Below, piece by piece: positions 24,506-33,843 of a DNA stretch of 64,000 nucleotides. Source of the DNA: Candidatus Providencia siddallii. Lineage in GTDB: Bacteria > Pseudomonadota > Gammaproteobacteria > Enterobacterales > Enterobacteriaceae. The stretch spans positions 248,001 through 312,000 of the forward strand of contig CVRF01000003.1 in the NCBI GenBank assembly GCA_001457715.1, given 5' to 3'. Under the pieces are notes generated by a model. It did not search any database, had not been told where the DNA came from, and worked only from the letters and a program-made list of their open reading frames with translations. Position 1 is the stretch's first letter, and every line of letters starts with the position of its first letter. The position numbers and the translations under genes were made by a program.

Positions 24506-25599
24506 TTTATAACCCCTTTAATCTTTTAAAAAACTTTTTATTTAAAAAACTATAATTTTCAAGCAAATTTGCTTTATCCTTTATAAAACAATTTTGAATT
24601 ATTTTATATATAATATTCTTTATACTTTTATTATACGTTTTTTACAAAACATTTTTTAAAGTTTAAAATAACATAAATTTATTAAACACATTATATTTTT
24701 TATTTCAAAAAAAATAAATTACACACATAATTAATTCATATTTTATCTAATAGAATTAGATCATAATATATATTCTTTTTATAGTTATGTTAATTAATTT
24801 TGTTTGTTTAAATTTTAAACGTATATTAATATAATAAAATATTATTACATTAGTTTAAAAATTTATTTTTTAATTTTATAAAACGATTCAATAAATATTA
24901 AAAATAATAAGATAAAAATTAATCTTTTAATAAAATATATTTTTTATCAATTTAATATAAATAAATATTTTTATGATTTTATATGATTACTAAATTAACA
25001 ACAAAAATTCAAATATAATTTTTTTAATTTTTATAAATATTTTCATTTACACAAACAATAATAAAATATTATATAATATAAAACTAATATTTATTAAATT
25101 AATAAATGCATACTTTACTTAAAAAACAAAGAGTTAATCAATTTTTTGTCTCTTTACTTTAAAAAACACTTTTTTATTTAAAGATTCTGTATATTTCAAT
25201 TAAAATATATGAAATTTAATCATCTTAAAATAATAAATTAAATTTTATTATCAATAAATAATATAAATATTCTACAATAGCAACAAACTAAAATAATATA
25301 TTCTTATCTTCAAAATATATTCGTTAATATAATATATTACTATATATATTTGAAATTTAATATATCAACTTAAAATAACACTTATTAAGAATATAATCGC
25401 TAATATTAAATTATTAATAATATACACTTATATTCTTTGTAATTCTCATTATATTATTATATCTTAATATTTTAACCAAAAAAAATAAAATTTTACTATA
25501 CCAAAAATATTTATATTGAATTTAAGTAATTTATTACAAAATTAATATCATTATATAAAATCAATAAAAAATTAAATTTAATATTAACAATATATTAAA
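24506..25599. other. 1.1-kb spacer upstream of sucA; sdhCDAB deleted
   Basis: E. coli has sdhCDAB (about 3 kb) between sucA and gltA. Here about 0.8-1.1 kb of A/T-rich sequence remains, and no SdhB C-terminal cysteine motif is seen next to sucA. The right part probably includes the unrecognisable 5' third of the gltA relic. A minus-strand TATAAT at 24630-24635 may serve sucA. A hairpin AAAGAG/CTCTTT is near 25128-25157. Confidence 0.55.
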
Positions 25600-26538
25600 T
25601 AGATGATAATAGATTACGCTAAATAATTAATAATATTTCTAATATTAAATTAAATTTTTTAATTAATAGTTATCAATAGGTGTATTATAGATGTTCGTAT
25701 TTTAAAATACAAAAAATACTCTATACACGATCCTAATTTTTTCTACTGCTTCATGTTAATTAAAAATTACTTATATTAACAGTTAAAAATAATTATTTTT
25801 AGAAAAAGGATTACAAATTAAACATTAGGCAATTAAATCTTCCTATCTTAAAGTATGTTGTATTTTTTACAAAAAACATTAACACAAAAAAATACGATAA
25901 ATTAAAAACAAAATTATTTATCATATCAATAAATTTTCATATTCTAAAAAACTTAAAACACATTCTTTCGTTTACTAAACGAAAGAATGTCTTTTTAAAC
26001 CAGATAATTATACAAACCATAGATCGCATTTAAATTTTATTTTCTTATCATAAGCAAAAAACATATACTCTTACAATCAATACAGTAGATTATCTAGAAT
26101 AAGTACTTTACTTATATAACAACAGAACATTATCTACTTATAATGATTCTTATAGAAAAATTAATGAAACATATTTACGTATATTTGAAATATATATATA
26201 AACAATTGATAATATAAAATTATTTATTAAACGTGTAAAAAATAAAAAACTTTTTCGATTAATAAACTTTGGACACCACATTAGAAATTGCAATTAAATT
26301 AAAAAACACAGCATTGAATGCTTCATATTTTATTTAAAAACTACATCGATTTTTATTATAAAATTATATTTAAAAAAAATTGGAATTCATATTTCTATAT
26401 TACTGTTTTTATAAAATAACGTATCACAGGATAATTTACCAATTGAATGAAATGAAGAATAATAATATAAAAATTGTACAACCACATCAGTTATATACTA
26501 AATTTTATAAATCAAAATTTAACTCTAATTTAAGAATT
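25600..26538 (+). pseudogene. gltA: Decayed citrate synthase gene (gltA)
   Basis: Translated by eye against E. coli GltA, the plus strand gives a series of in-order matches. At 25684-25755 IIDVRILKY...HDP fits residues 113-135. At 25998-26066 NQIIIQTIDRI, a stop, then ILFSYHKQ fits 213-232. At 26208-26279 FIKRVKNKKLFRLINFGHH fits 288-307; the spacing between these last two is right to the base. At 26281-26334 LEIAIKLKNTALNASYFI fits 337-354, then a stop. At 26440-26535 NEMKNNNIKIVQPHQLYT fits 398-414. There are several in-frame stops, at least one frameshift, and about 85 bp missing after FGHH including the active-site region. Position and orientation, divergent from suc, match E. coli gltA. 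Confidence 0.88.
25960..25990 (+). repeat. Perfect hairpin inside the gltA relic
   Basis: ACATTCTTTCGTTT and AAACGAAAGAATGT form a 14-bp perfect stem with loop ACT, followed by CTTTTT on the plus strand. It looks like an intrinsic terminator but lies in the middle of the gltA relic, at about codons 199-210, so it cannot be an ancestral gene-end terminator unless the alignment there is wrong. Confidence 0.6.
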
Positions 26539-26623
26539 AAATATATTTTTAAAATTAATTATAATTAATTTTATATATCTCAAAAATATTTTTCTTTTAT
26601 CATAAAAAATACATTATAAAATT

Positions 26624-27367
26624 TTATGCTATATTATCTATATCAACAAATTCAACATCTAAATCATATTTATCAATTAACCATTCACTTAACTTTTTTA
26701 TTCCATAACGTTCCGTTGCATGGTGCCCAGCACTATAAAAATGAATTTTCATCTCTCTTGCAATATGAACAGACTGCTCTGAAATTCCACCAGTTATAAA
26801 TGCATCAACACCAAATCTTGCAGCTTCATATATGAAATCTTGACCATTTCCAGTACACCATGCTACTTTTTGAATTTTCCTTTCGTTATTACCAGTACAA
26901 TATAAAATTTTACGATGTAATCGTGTTTCTAATCTAGTATTTAACATATCTGCTGTTATTGCTTCCTTAAAAAAACCATATGATATAAACTGGTTAATTT
27001 GTCCATAAACTTTTACACCTATAATATAGGAAAGTTGATTATTATTGCCTAATTCATAATGAACATCTAATGGAAGATGATAACTATAAAGATTAATATT
27101 ATTTATTAATAATGTTCTTAATCTGATTTTTTTTATCCCATTGATTATAGAAGATTCATTTTTCCAAAAATATCCATGATGAACAATTATTGTATCTGCT
27201 TTTTTTTCTACAGCTATTTCAAGCAATACCTGACAAGCTGTCACTCCTGTAACAATCTTACTTATATTAAAACAGCCTTCAACCTGTAATCCATTTGGCG
27301 TATAATCTTGAAATTCATGTATTTTTAAAAGTCCATTAAGTATTTTTTCTAATTCTAGATTATTCAT
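26624..27367 (-). CDS. ybgI: Nif3-like dinuclear metal protein YbgI
   Basis: A member of the NIF3/DUF34 family, 247 residues, the length of E. coli YbgI. Metal ligands are in HHGYFWKNE (residues about 63-71) and GHHATERYG near the C-terminus (about 216-224), and the fold motif CTGNGQDFI is present. The family forms toroidal hexamers with a two-metal site; its physiological role is debated (GTP cyclohydrolase-like or metallochaperone). The gene is collinear with E. coli, lying on the far side of gltA from suc. Confidence 0.93.
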   Translation of the reverse strand: MNNLELEKILNGLLKIHEFQDYTPNGLQVEGCFNISKIVTGVTACQVLLEIAVEKKADTIIVHHGYFWKNESSIINGIKKIRLRTLLINNINLYSYHLPLDVHYELGNNNQLSYIIGVKVYGQINQFISYGFFKEAITADMLNTRLETRLHRKILYCTGNNERKIQKVAWCTGNGQDFIYEAARFGVDAFITGGISEQSVHIAREMKIHFYSAGHHATERYGIKKLSEWLIDKYDLDVEFVDIDNIA

Positions 27368-27524
27368 AATTCGACTTATCTTTAAATATTAAATATAAAA
27401 TTTTAAATGAACTATAACATCTTATTCATTTTTTAAATTAATAAATAATATATAATTTATTAAACATATTAATGTTTATTTAACTAGTGTGCTATTTAAA
27501 TTCTTAATTTTATATAACTTCAAA

Positions 27525-29195
27525 TTACTTATTTTTTTTTATTTTCGACCAAGTATCACGTAAACCAACAATTTTATTAAAAACTAAATTATTTTTATTA
27601 CTCAAACAACTATCTGCACAAAAATACCCCTCACGTTCAAATTGATACGGTGTTTCAGATTTTGCGTTACATAAACTTGGTTCAACAAACCCATTACAAA
27701 TAACTAATGATTTTTTATTAACTGTTGATAAAAAATCCTTATTTATATCTGGATTAGGAACAGTAAATAAACGATCATATAAACGGATTTCTGCTGGCAA
27801 AGCATGTAATTTACTTACCCAATGAATAACACCTTTAACTCTACGACCATCCACAGGATTTTTATTCAAAGTATCTGGGTCATAACTACAATAAATTATT
27901 TTAACATCTCCTTTCTCATCTTTTTCTATATGTTCCGCTTTTATAATATAAGAATAACGCAAACGTACTTCTTTACCTATCATTAAACGATAATATTCTA
28001 AACATTCTGATTCACTAAAATCTGCACGATCAATATATATTTTATTACTAAAGGGGATATTACGAATACCTAACTCAGGTTTATTTGGATGATTTTTTGC
28101 TATTAAAATCTTTTCACAATCAGCCATATTTTCAATAACAAGAAGAACAGGATTAATCACAGCCATTACACGAAATGCTGATTCATTTAAATCAGAACGA
28201 ATATAAAACTCTAATGTTGACAATTTAATATTACTATCTTGTTTTGTAACTCCTATATGATAACAAAAATTACGAATTGACGAAGAAGTGTAACCCCTAC
28301 GACGTAATCCTGAAATAGTTAACATTCTAGGATCATCCCAACCTGTAACATAATTTTCAAATATTAATTTGTTTAATTTACGCTTCGATAAAACTGAATA
28401 TTCAATGTTTAAACGCGAAAATTCATATTGAGAAGGTCTGGAATCAATTTTTATATTATCTAAAATCCAATTATATAAATGTTTATTATTTAAAAATTCT
28501 AACGTACATAATGAATGTGTAATCCCTTCTATAGCATCTGAAATACAATGTGCAAAATCATACATAGGATAAATACACCACTTATTACCTAATTGATGGT
28601 GTTTAACAAACTTAATTCTGTACAAAACAGGATCACGCATTATCATAAATGATGATGCCATATCAATTTTTGCACGTAAACACGCTTTACCCTCTTTAAA
28701 CTCACCGGCACGCATTTTATGGAATAATAATAAATTATCTTTAACTGAACGTTTTCGATAAGGACTATCTCTTCCATGTTGCTTTAATGTTCCGCGATAT
28801 TTACGGATTTCTTCTGAAGTCAGTTCATCGACATACGCTAAACCTTTTTTAATCAAATCAATAGCATGTTTGTATAATATATCAAAATAATCAGACGAAT
28901 AACGAATATCTCCACACCATTTAAAACCTAACCATTCAATATCTTTCTTAATTGAATTTATATAATCAATGTTTTCTTTGACTGGATTAGTATCATCAAA
29001 ACGTAAATTACATCTACCTTTATATTTATTTGCAATTCCAAAATTTAAACAAATAGATTTTGCATGTCCAATATGTAAATAGCCATTCGGCTCAGGTGGA
29101 AACCTGGTACGTATTAAAACATGTTTTCCATTTATTAAATCATTTTCTATTATTTGATAAATAAAATTTTTTTTATGTATATTTGTTTTATTCAT
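27525..29195 (-). CDS. glnS: Glutaminyl-tRNA synthetase
   Basis: Class I synthetase charging tRNA-Gln. [15 protein letters not shown] with the HIGH motif lies near residues 31-45, the KMSKS counterpart VLSKRKL near 265, and the C-terminal anticodon-binding beta-barrels end with [12 protein letters not shown] start at 29195 (556 residues; E. coli 554) because GGA lies 8 nt upstream; the in-frame ATG at 29204 overlaps that site. Its substrate tRNA-Gln(UUG) is encoded at 30405. Confidence 0.97.
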   Translation of the reverse strand: MNKTNIHKKNFIYQIIENDLINGKHVLIRTRFPPEPNGYLHIGHAKSICLNFGIANKYKGRCNLRFDDTNPVKENIDYINSIKKDIEWLGFKWCGDIRYSSDYFDILYKHAIDLIKKGLAYVDELTSEEIRKYRGTLKQHGRDSPYRKRSVKDNLLLFHKMRAGEFKEGKACLRAKIDMASSFMIMRDPVLYRIKFVKHHQLGNKWCIYPMYDFAHCISDAIEGITHSLCTLEFLNNKHLYNWILDNIKIDSRPSQYEFSRLNIEYSVLSKRKLNKLIFENYVTGWDDPRMLTISGLRRRGYTSSSIRNFCYHIGVTKQDSNIKLSTLEFYIRSDLNESAFRVMAVINPVLLVIENMADCEKILIAKNHPNKPELGIRNIPFSNKIYIDRADFSESECLEYYRLMIGKEVRLRYSYIIKAEHIEKDEKGDVKIIYCSYDPDTLNKNPVDGRRVKGVIHWVSKLHALPAEIRLYDRLFTVPNPDINKDFLSTVNKKSLVICNGFVEPSLCNAKSETPYQFEREGYFCADSCLSNKNNLVFNKIVGLRDTWSKIKKNK

Positions 29196-30163
29196 TAAAA
29201 TCATCCAAAAAAAAATAAAATTTATATAAAATAATAATTACATTAGTATACTATATATCAAAGATATAATAAAATTCGTTATTTTTTTTAAAATTTTATA
29301 TAAAAAATTATAAATAATCAAAAATATTATTTTTAATTTTTTATTTTTTTTAGAATATCAAGATATTTATTGTTAAAAACAATATTTTATAATTATTATT
29401 AATATTATAATTTAAAAAATATAGATAAACTATTTAATTATAACATTAAACTATAAATTTATATATTCTTTAAATTTAAATAAATACAAATAACTGTTAT
29501 TTTTTCATTTAATCGCTTTTAAAATTTAAAATTTATATAAATCCCAAAAATTAATAAATTATTAATTTCTAAAAAATATTTTATCACATAAAATGCTATA
29601 TAAAATTAAAAATATCAATAACTTAAATAAATTAATATAAAACAAATATTTTATTTAGTAAAAAAACTAAAAAATATTTTAATGTTATCAAACTAGATAA
29701 TTAGTTCATTTTTAAAACATTATCTATAATTAATTTTGTAACAAATATAAATTTAAAATAATAATATACATTAATAAATTTCACCAAAATTTATTTAATA
29801 TAAAATATCAAAATTAAATAAAAAAAATAAATATAATATTATAATCCATATATACTTAATATTAAAAAATAATTTACGTTTTTTAAACGATTAGAATTTA
29901 TTCATTTAATTAATTTTGTTAATAATTAATTTAACAAAAAATAAACAAAAACTTTTTTAAAAAAAATTACTACTTTATAATACAAAAATTTAAACTAATT
30001 TAATTAATTATGATATTTAAAATATAAAAAAATAATTAAACAATATTATTTTTTGAATTTTTTATAAACCTATAAATAAACTTCATAAAAAATTTTTTAT
30101 ACAAAAAATATGTTAATATTAATTTAATATAAAATTTATTTTTTAATAAATATATAAAATATA
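29196..30163. other. 1-kb A/T-rich spacer between glnS and the tRNA cluster
   Basis: E. coli has nagE, nagBACD and asnB in this interval. I see only A/T drift with no open frame of note and no motif of those proteins. Confidence 0.6.
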
Positions 30164-30192
30164 TTGACTAAAAAAATATAATTATTAATAAT
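30164..30192 (+). promoter_or_regulatory. Promoter of the Met-Leu-Gln tRNA operon
   Basis: TTGACT (30164-30169), a 17-bp spacer and AATAAT (30187-30192) give a strong sigma-70 promoter ending 27 bp before the mature 5' end of tRNA-Met. The three tRNA genes are spaced by 13-15 bp and probably form one transcript. Confidence 0.7.
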
Positions 30193-30219
30193 ATCAATTA
30201 TCAATTTGAATCACACATA

Positions 30220-30295
30220 GGCTATGTAGCTCAGTGGTTAGAGCACAACACTCATAACGTTGGGGGCACCGGTTCAAATCCTGTCATAGCCACCA
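30220..30295 (+). tRNA. metT: tRNA-Met, elongator (CAU)
   Basis: A 76-nt cloverleaf with acceptor stem GGCTATG/CATAGCC, anticodon CAT in CTCATAA, and an encoded CCA (30293-30295). It resembles E. coli elongator metT, not initiator tRNA. The last anticodon-stem pair (31-39) is A-C instead of a Watson-Crick pair. First of metT-leuW-glnU, the same order as E. coli. Confidence 0.97.
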
Positions 30296-30308
30296 TGTTT
30301 TAAGTTTC

Positions 30309-30389
30309 GCGGGAGTGGCGAAATTGGTAGACGCATCAGATTTAGATTCTGACGCCATTGGTGTGCGAGTTCAAATCTCGCCTCCCGCA
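30309..30389 (+). tRNA. leuW: tRNA-Leu (UAG)
   Basis: An 81-nt class II tRNA starting GCGGGAGTGGCGAAATT with a long variable arm (CGCCATTGGTGTG region) and anticodon TAG in the TTTAGAT loop. It matches E. coli leuW closely. The discriminator A is followed by ATA, so no CCA is encoded. Confidence 0.97.
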
Positions 30390-30404
30390 ATATTTTACCA
30401 ATTT

Positions 30405-30475
30405 TGGGGTATAGCCAAGAGGTAAGGCACCAGGTTTTGATCCTGGCATCCCAGGTTCAAATCCTGGTGCCCCAG
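30405..30475 (+). tRNA. glnU: tRNA-Gln (UUG)
   Basis: A 71-nt cloverleaf from TGGGGTATAGCC to TGCCCCAG with anticodon TTG in TTTTGAT. The anticodon stem CCAGG/CCTGG and T stem are well paired. It ends CAA instead of CCA after the discriminator G. E. coli has a second Gln isoacceptor set (CUG) in this cluster that is absent here. Confidence 0.96.
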
Positions 30476-30853
30476 CAAAATAAACAATTTTCAACTGTTT
30501 AATAAATTTTGTAATCACTAATTAATACATAAACAATTTACTCAACTAAATATCTTAATATTTTTATTAATTTAAATATCAAAACATATTTGTTATTATA
30601 ACAATAATATTCAAATTTCATATAAAATAAATATCTAAATTAATTTATTAACTTAACGTTACATAATAAACAAATTTTAAAAAATAAAATATAAATTTTT
30701 GATTTATTTTATTATTCATATAGCAAAACATATAATACAACAAAAAAGAATATATTTAATATATATTAATAAAATCTAATTTTTATTAAAATCAATAACT
30801 TTTATAAAAAACGATTTATTTTAATTCTAAACAATAAATTCGGAAAAATAAAC
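30476..30853. other. Spacer between tRNA-Gln and miaB
   Basis: These 378 bp are A/T-rich with no open frame or RNA fold that I recognise. E. coli has further tRNA genes and ubiF in this interval. The miaB promoter must lie here, but I cannot single it out. Confidence 0.5.
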
Positions 30854-32185
30854 ATGTCAACAAAAAAGCTATATATTAAAACTTTTGGATGTCAAATGAA
30901 TCAATATGATTCTTCTAAAATATATTCTATGTTAAAAAACACCCACGGATATAAGCTTACTGAAAATGAAGAAGAAGCTGACATATTAATATTAAATACT
31001 TGTTCTATTCGTAAAAAACCACAAGAAAAAGTCTTTCATCAGTTAGGACGCTGGAAAAAAATAAAAAAAATAAAACAAGATATAATTATATGTATAGGTG
31101 GCTGTGTGGCTTCTCAAGAAGGAGATTTTATACATCAGCGTGCTCCATATGTTAATATTATATTTGGTCCACAAACATTACATCGTTTACCAAAAATGAT
31201 TGATGAAATTAAAAAAAAAGATAATTTTATTATTGATATCAGTTTTCCAGAACTTGAAAAGTTTAATAGTTTTCCAAAACCAGAAGCAAAAGGACCGACT
31301 GCTTCTATCTCTATTATAGAAGGATGCAATAAATATTGCACATTTTGTATTGTTCCTTATACACGTGGTGAAGAAATTAGTAGACCTTACAATGATATAT
31401 TGTCTGAAATTACACAATTAGCAAAACAAGGGGTTCATGAAATAATTTTACTAGGACAAAATGTTAATGCTTACAAATGGATTTCACATAACAGAGATAT
31501 ATGTACATTTGCAAAACTATTGTGTCTTGTTGCCAACATTAAAGAAATCAAACGAATACGATTTACAACAAATAATCCAATTGAATTTACAGATGACATT
31601 ATTAAAGTTTACAGTGATACGACTAAATTGGTTAATCACTTACATTTACCAATACAAAGTGGATCAAATAACATTTTAAAAAAAATGAAACGAGGGTATA
31701 CTGTTTTAGAATATAAAAACATTATTCAAAAATTACGTAAAATAAGACCTGAAATTTTAATTAGTTCTGACTTTATCGTTGGGTTTCCAGGAGAAACAAA
31801 CTATGATTTTAAAAAAACAATGTCAATAATTTCTGATATAGATTTTGACATGAGTTACAGTTTTATATATTCACAACGTCCAGGAACACCAGCAGCTTAT
31901 TTTCATGATAATATACCTGAAAATGAAAAAAAACAGCGTTTAAATTTATTACAACAATTAATTAAAGAACAAACAATAAAACATAGTAAACGCATGTTAA
32001 ATTCTATACAAAATATATTAGTTGAAAAAATATCAAATAAAAACACAAAAGAACTAATTGGACGTACAGAAAATAACCGTATTGTAAACTTTATAGGAAC
32101 ACAAGAAATGATTGGTAAGTTCATAGATGTAAAAATTATAAAATCTTTATCTAATTCTTTATATGGAAAAATTATTTATAAATAA
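30854..32185 (+). CDS. miaB: tRNA-2-methylthio-N6-dimethylallyladenosine synthase MiaB
   Basis: Adds the 2-methylthio group to i6A37 in tRNAs reading U-starting codons. The N-terminal UPF0004 domain holds cluster cysteines C13, C50 and C84; the radical-SAM motif is C158-C162-C165 (CNKYCTFC); a C-terminal TRAM domain with [11 protein letters not shown] is present. The 443 residues lack roughly the last 30 of E. coli MiaB, a tail without catalytic residues. It needs MiaA, which is not in the window. Confidence 0.96.
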   Translation: MSTKKLYIKTFGCQMNQYDSSKIYSMLKNTHGYKLTENEEEADILILNTCSIRKKPQEKVFHQLGRWKKIKKIKQDIIICIGGCVASQEGDFIHQRAPYVNIIFGPQTLHRLPKMIDEIKKKDNFIIDISFPELEKFNSFPKPEAKGPTASISIIEGCNKYCTFCIVPYTRGEEISRPYNDILSEITQLAKQGVHEIILLGQNVNAYKWISHNRDICTFAKLLCLVANIKEIKRIRFTTNNPIEFTDDIIKVYSDTTKLVNHLHLPIQSGSNNILKKMKRGYTVLEYKNIIQKLRKIRPEILISSDFIVGFPGETNYDFKKTMSIISDIDFDMSYSFIYSQRPGTPAAYFHDNIPENEKKQRLNLLQQLIKEQTIKHSKRMLNSIQNILVEKISNKNTKELIGRTENNRIVNFIGTQEMIGKFIDVKIIKSLSNSLYGKIIYK

Positions 32186-32397
32186 AAAATAATTTTAATA
32201 CAATACTAAATAAGTTTTTAAAACAATTTTACATTAATTATAAAATATTTATCTTTATTTTTTGCTAAAATAGTTTATTATAAATACTATAAATGATAAT
32301 CCTTTAAAAAATAAATTATTTAACTTAATTTTATATTTATCAAAAATAATTGCCGCCAAATAAATTATATTAAATAATTATAAAAAATAAAATAAAA

Positions 32398-32862
32398 ATG
32401 AACAAAATAATTCTTAATTTACAAATAGCATGTAAAATAAAAAAAGGTTTACCATCAAAAAAAAAATTAAAAATCTGGTTAAAAGCTGTCTTACCAAAAT
32501 CTAAACTTAAAAATGAAATTACTATTAGAATAACAGACAAAACAGAATGTCATTATTTGAACCTTCTTTACAGTGGAAAGAACGCACCAACTAATGTGTT
32601 ATCTTTTCCATTTAAAATACAATATAAAATTAAAACATGTTTATTAGGAGATTTGATTATTTGCCAACAAATAGTTGCACAAGAAGCATTTGAGCAAAAA
32701 AAAAAATATGAAGAACATTTAGCGCATATAATTGTTCACGGTTGCTTACATTTGTTAGGTTTTAACCATATAAAAAATAACGAAGCAAAAAAAATGGAAA
32801 GATTAGAAACTAAAATTATTACAGGATTAGGATACTCTGATCCATATATACTTATAGATTAA
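32398..32862 (+). CDS. ybeY: Endoribonuclease / rRNA maturation factor YbeY
   Basis: A 154-residue metalloprotein with the UPF0054 signature; the zinc ligands are H114, H118 and H124, the same numbers as E. coli. YbeY takes part in 16S 3'-end maturation and ribosome quality control. In E. coli miaB-phoH-ybeY-ybeX-lnt form an operon; here phoH is missing, leaving a 212-bp gap after miaB. The upstream bases show no good Shine-Dalgarno. Confidence 0.95.
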   Translation: MNKIILNLQIACKIKKGLPSKKKLKIWLKAVLPKSKLKNEITIRITDKTECHYLNLLYSGKNAPTNVLSFPFKIQYKIKTCLLGDLIICQQIVAQEAFEQKKKYEEHLAHIIVHGCLHLLGFNHIKNNEAKKMERLETKIITGLGYSDPYILID

Positions 32863-32958
32863 ATTTATTCTGCATACATAAAATTTTTATGATAAAAATA
32901 ATAAACCTTATCTTAAAATATAAACACAATCTTCTTTCTAACTAATTTAAGAAATATC

Positions 32959-33828
32959 ATGAACGAAGATAACTCCTCGAGCAATAAAAAGATTAATATC
33001 AAAAAATATTTCTTTTTACTATTAAAAAAAATTTTTTATAAAAAACCTAAAAATCGTAACGATTTAATAAGATTAATTCGTAGTTATAAAGAAATTAATT
33101 TAATTGATCCTGATACATATGAAATGTTAGAAGGCGTAATGAACATCGCAGATCAAAGAGTACGTGACATTATGATTCCTCGTTCTCAAATTATTACTTT
33201 AAAACACAACCAAACACTTGATGAATGTTTAGATGTTATTATAGATTCAGCTCATTCTCGATTCCCTGTTATTAGTGAAGATAAAGATCATATCGAAGGA
33301 GTATTAATTGCTAAAGATTTATTACCATTCATGCATGCTAAAACTATTAATTTTGATATTAATAAAATATTACGTCAAGCAATTGTTATACCTGAAAGTA
33401 AAAAAGTAGATAGATTATTAAAAGAATTTCGTTCTCAAAATTATCATATGGCTATTATTATTGATGAATTTGGTGGAGTCTCTGGACTTGTGACTATTGA
33501 AGATATCTTAGAATTAATTGTAGGTGAAATTAATGACGAATACGATAATCAAAATAATATTAATATACGACAAATAAACAATTTTTCTTATTCAGTACAT
33601 GCATTAACACAAATTGAAAATTTCAATAATATATTTGGAAGTAATTTAAGTAATAAAGAAGTTGATACAATTGGAGGCTTAGTAATGCAAGCTTTCGGTC
33701 ATTTACCTGCTAAAAATGAAATTATTATGATTAATAATTATCAATTTAAAGTTGCTATTGTTGATAACCGCAAGATTATTTTATTACATGTAAAAATTAC
33801 TAAAAATACTAAACTTCCTAAGTTATAA
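32959..33828 (+). CDS. ybeX: CorC/YbeX family CBS-domain protein
   Basis: The 289 residues begin with a basic, lysine-rich stretch, followed by two CBS domains (about 70-195; MIPRSQIITL, HSRFPVISED, MAIIIDEFGGVSGLVT) and the C-terminal CorC_HlyC domain with DTIGGLVMQAFGHLP. E. coli YbeX is linked to magnesium/cobalt efflux and to ribosome homeostasis. It lies between ybeY and lnt as in E. coli, 15 bp before lnt. Confidence 0.95.
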   Translation: MNEDNSSSNKKINIKKYFFLLLKKIFYKKPKNRNDLIRLIRSYKEINLIDPDTYEMLEGVMNIADQRVRDIMIPRSQIITLKHNQTLDECLDVIIDSAHSRFPVISEDKDHIEGVLIAKDLLPFMHAKTINFDINKILRQAIVIPESKKVDRLLKEFRSQNYHMAIIIDEFGGVSGLVTIEDILELIVGEINDEYDNQNNINIRQINNFSYSVHALTQIENFNNIFGSNLSNKEVDTIGGLVMQAFGHLPAKNEIIMINNYQFKVAIVDNRKIILLHVKITKNTKLPKL

Positions 33829-33843
33829 TAGCAGACAAGCTTA

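Noticed and set aside
25396-25445. A YILCN-like match to the GltA segment CYILLN
   Set aside because: Its distance from the secure GltA segments is about 190 bp too long, and a better-placed match exists near 25610-25648.
25960-25990. First read as the terminator of a gene ending here
   Set aside because: Flanking sequence on both sides aligns with the interior of GltA, so no gene ends at this point.
26380-26568. 62-codon open frame as a new small gene
   Set aside because: Its C-terminal half is the end of GltA (QLYT, KSKF region), so it is part of the pseudogene.
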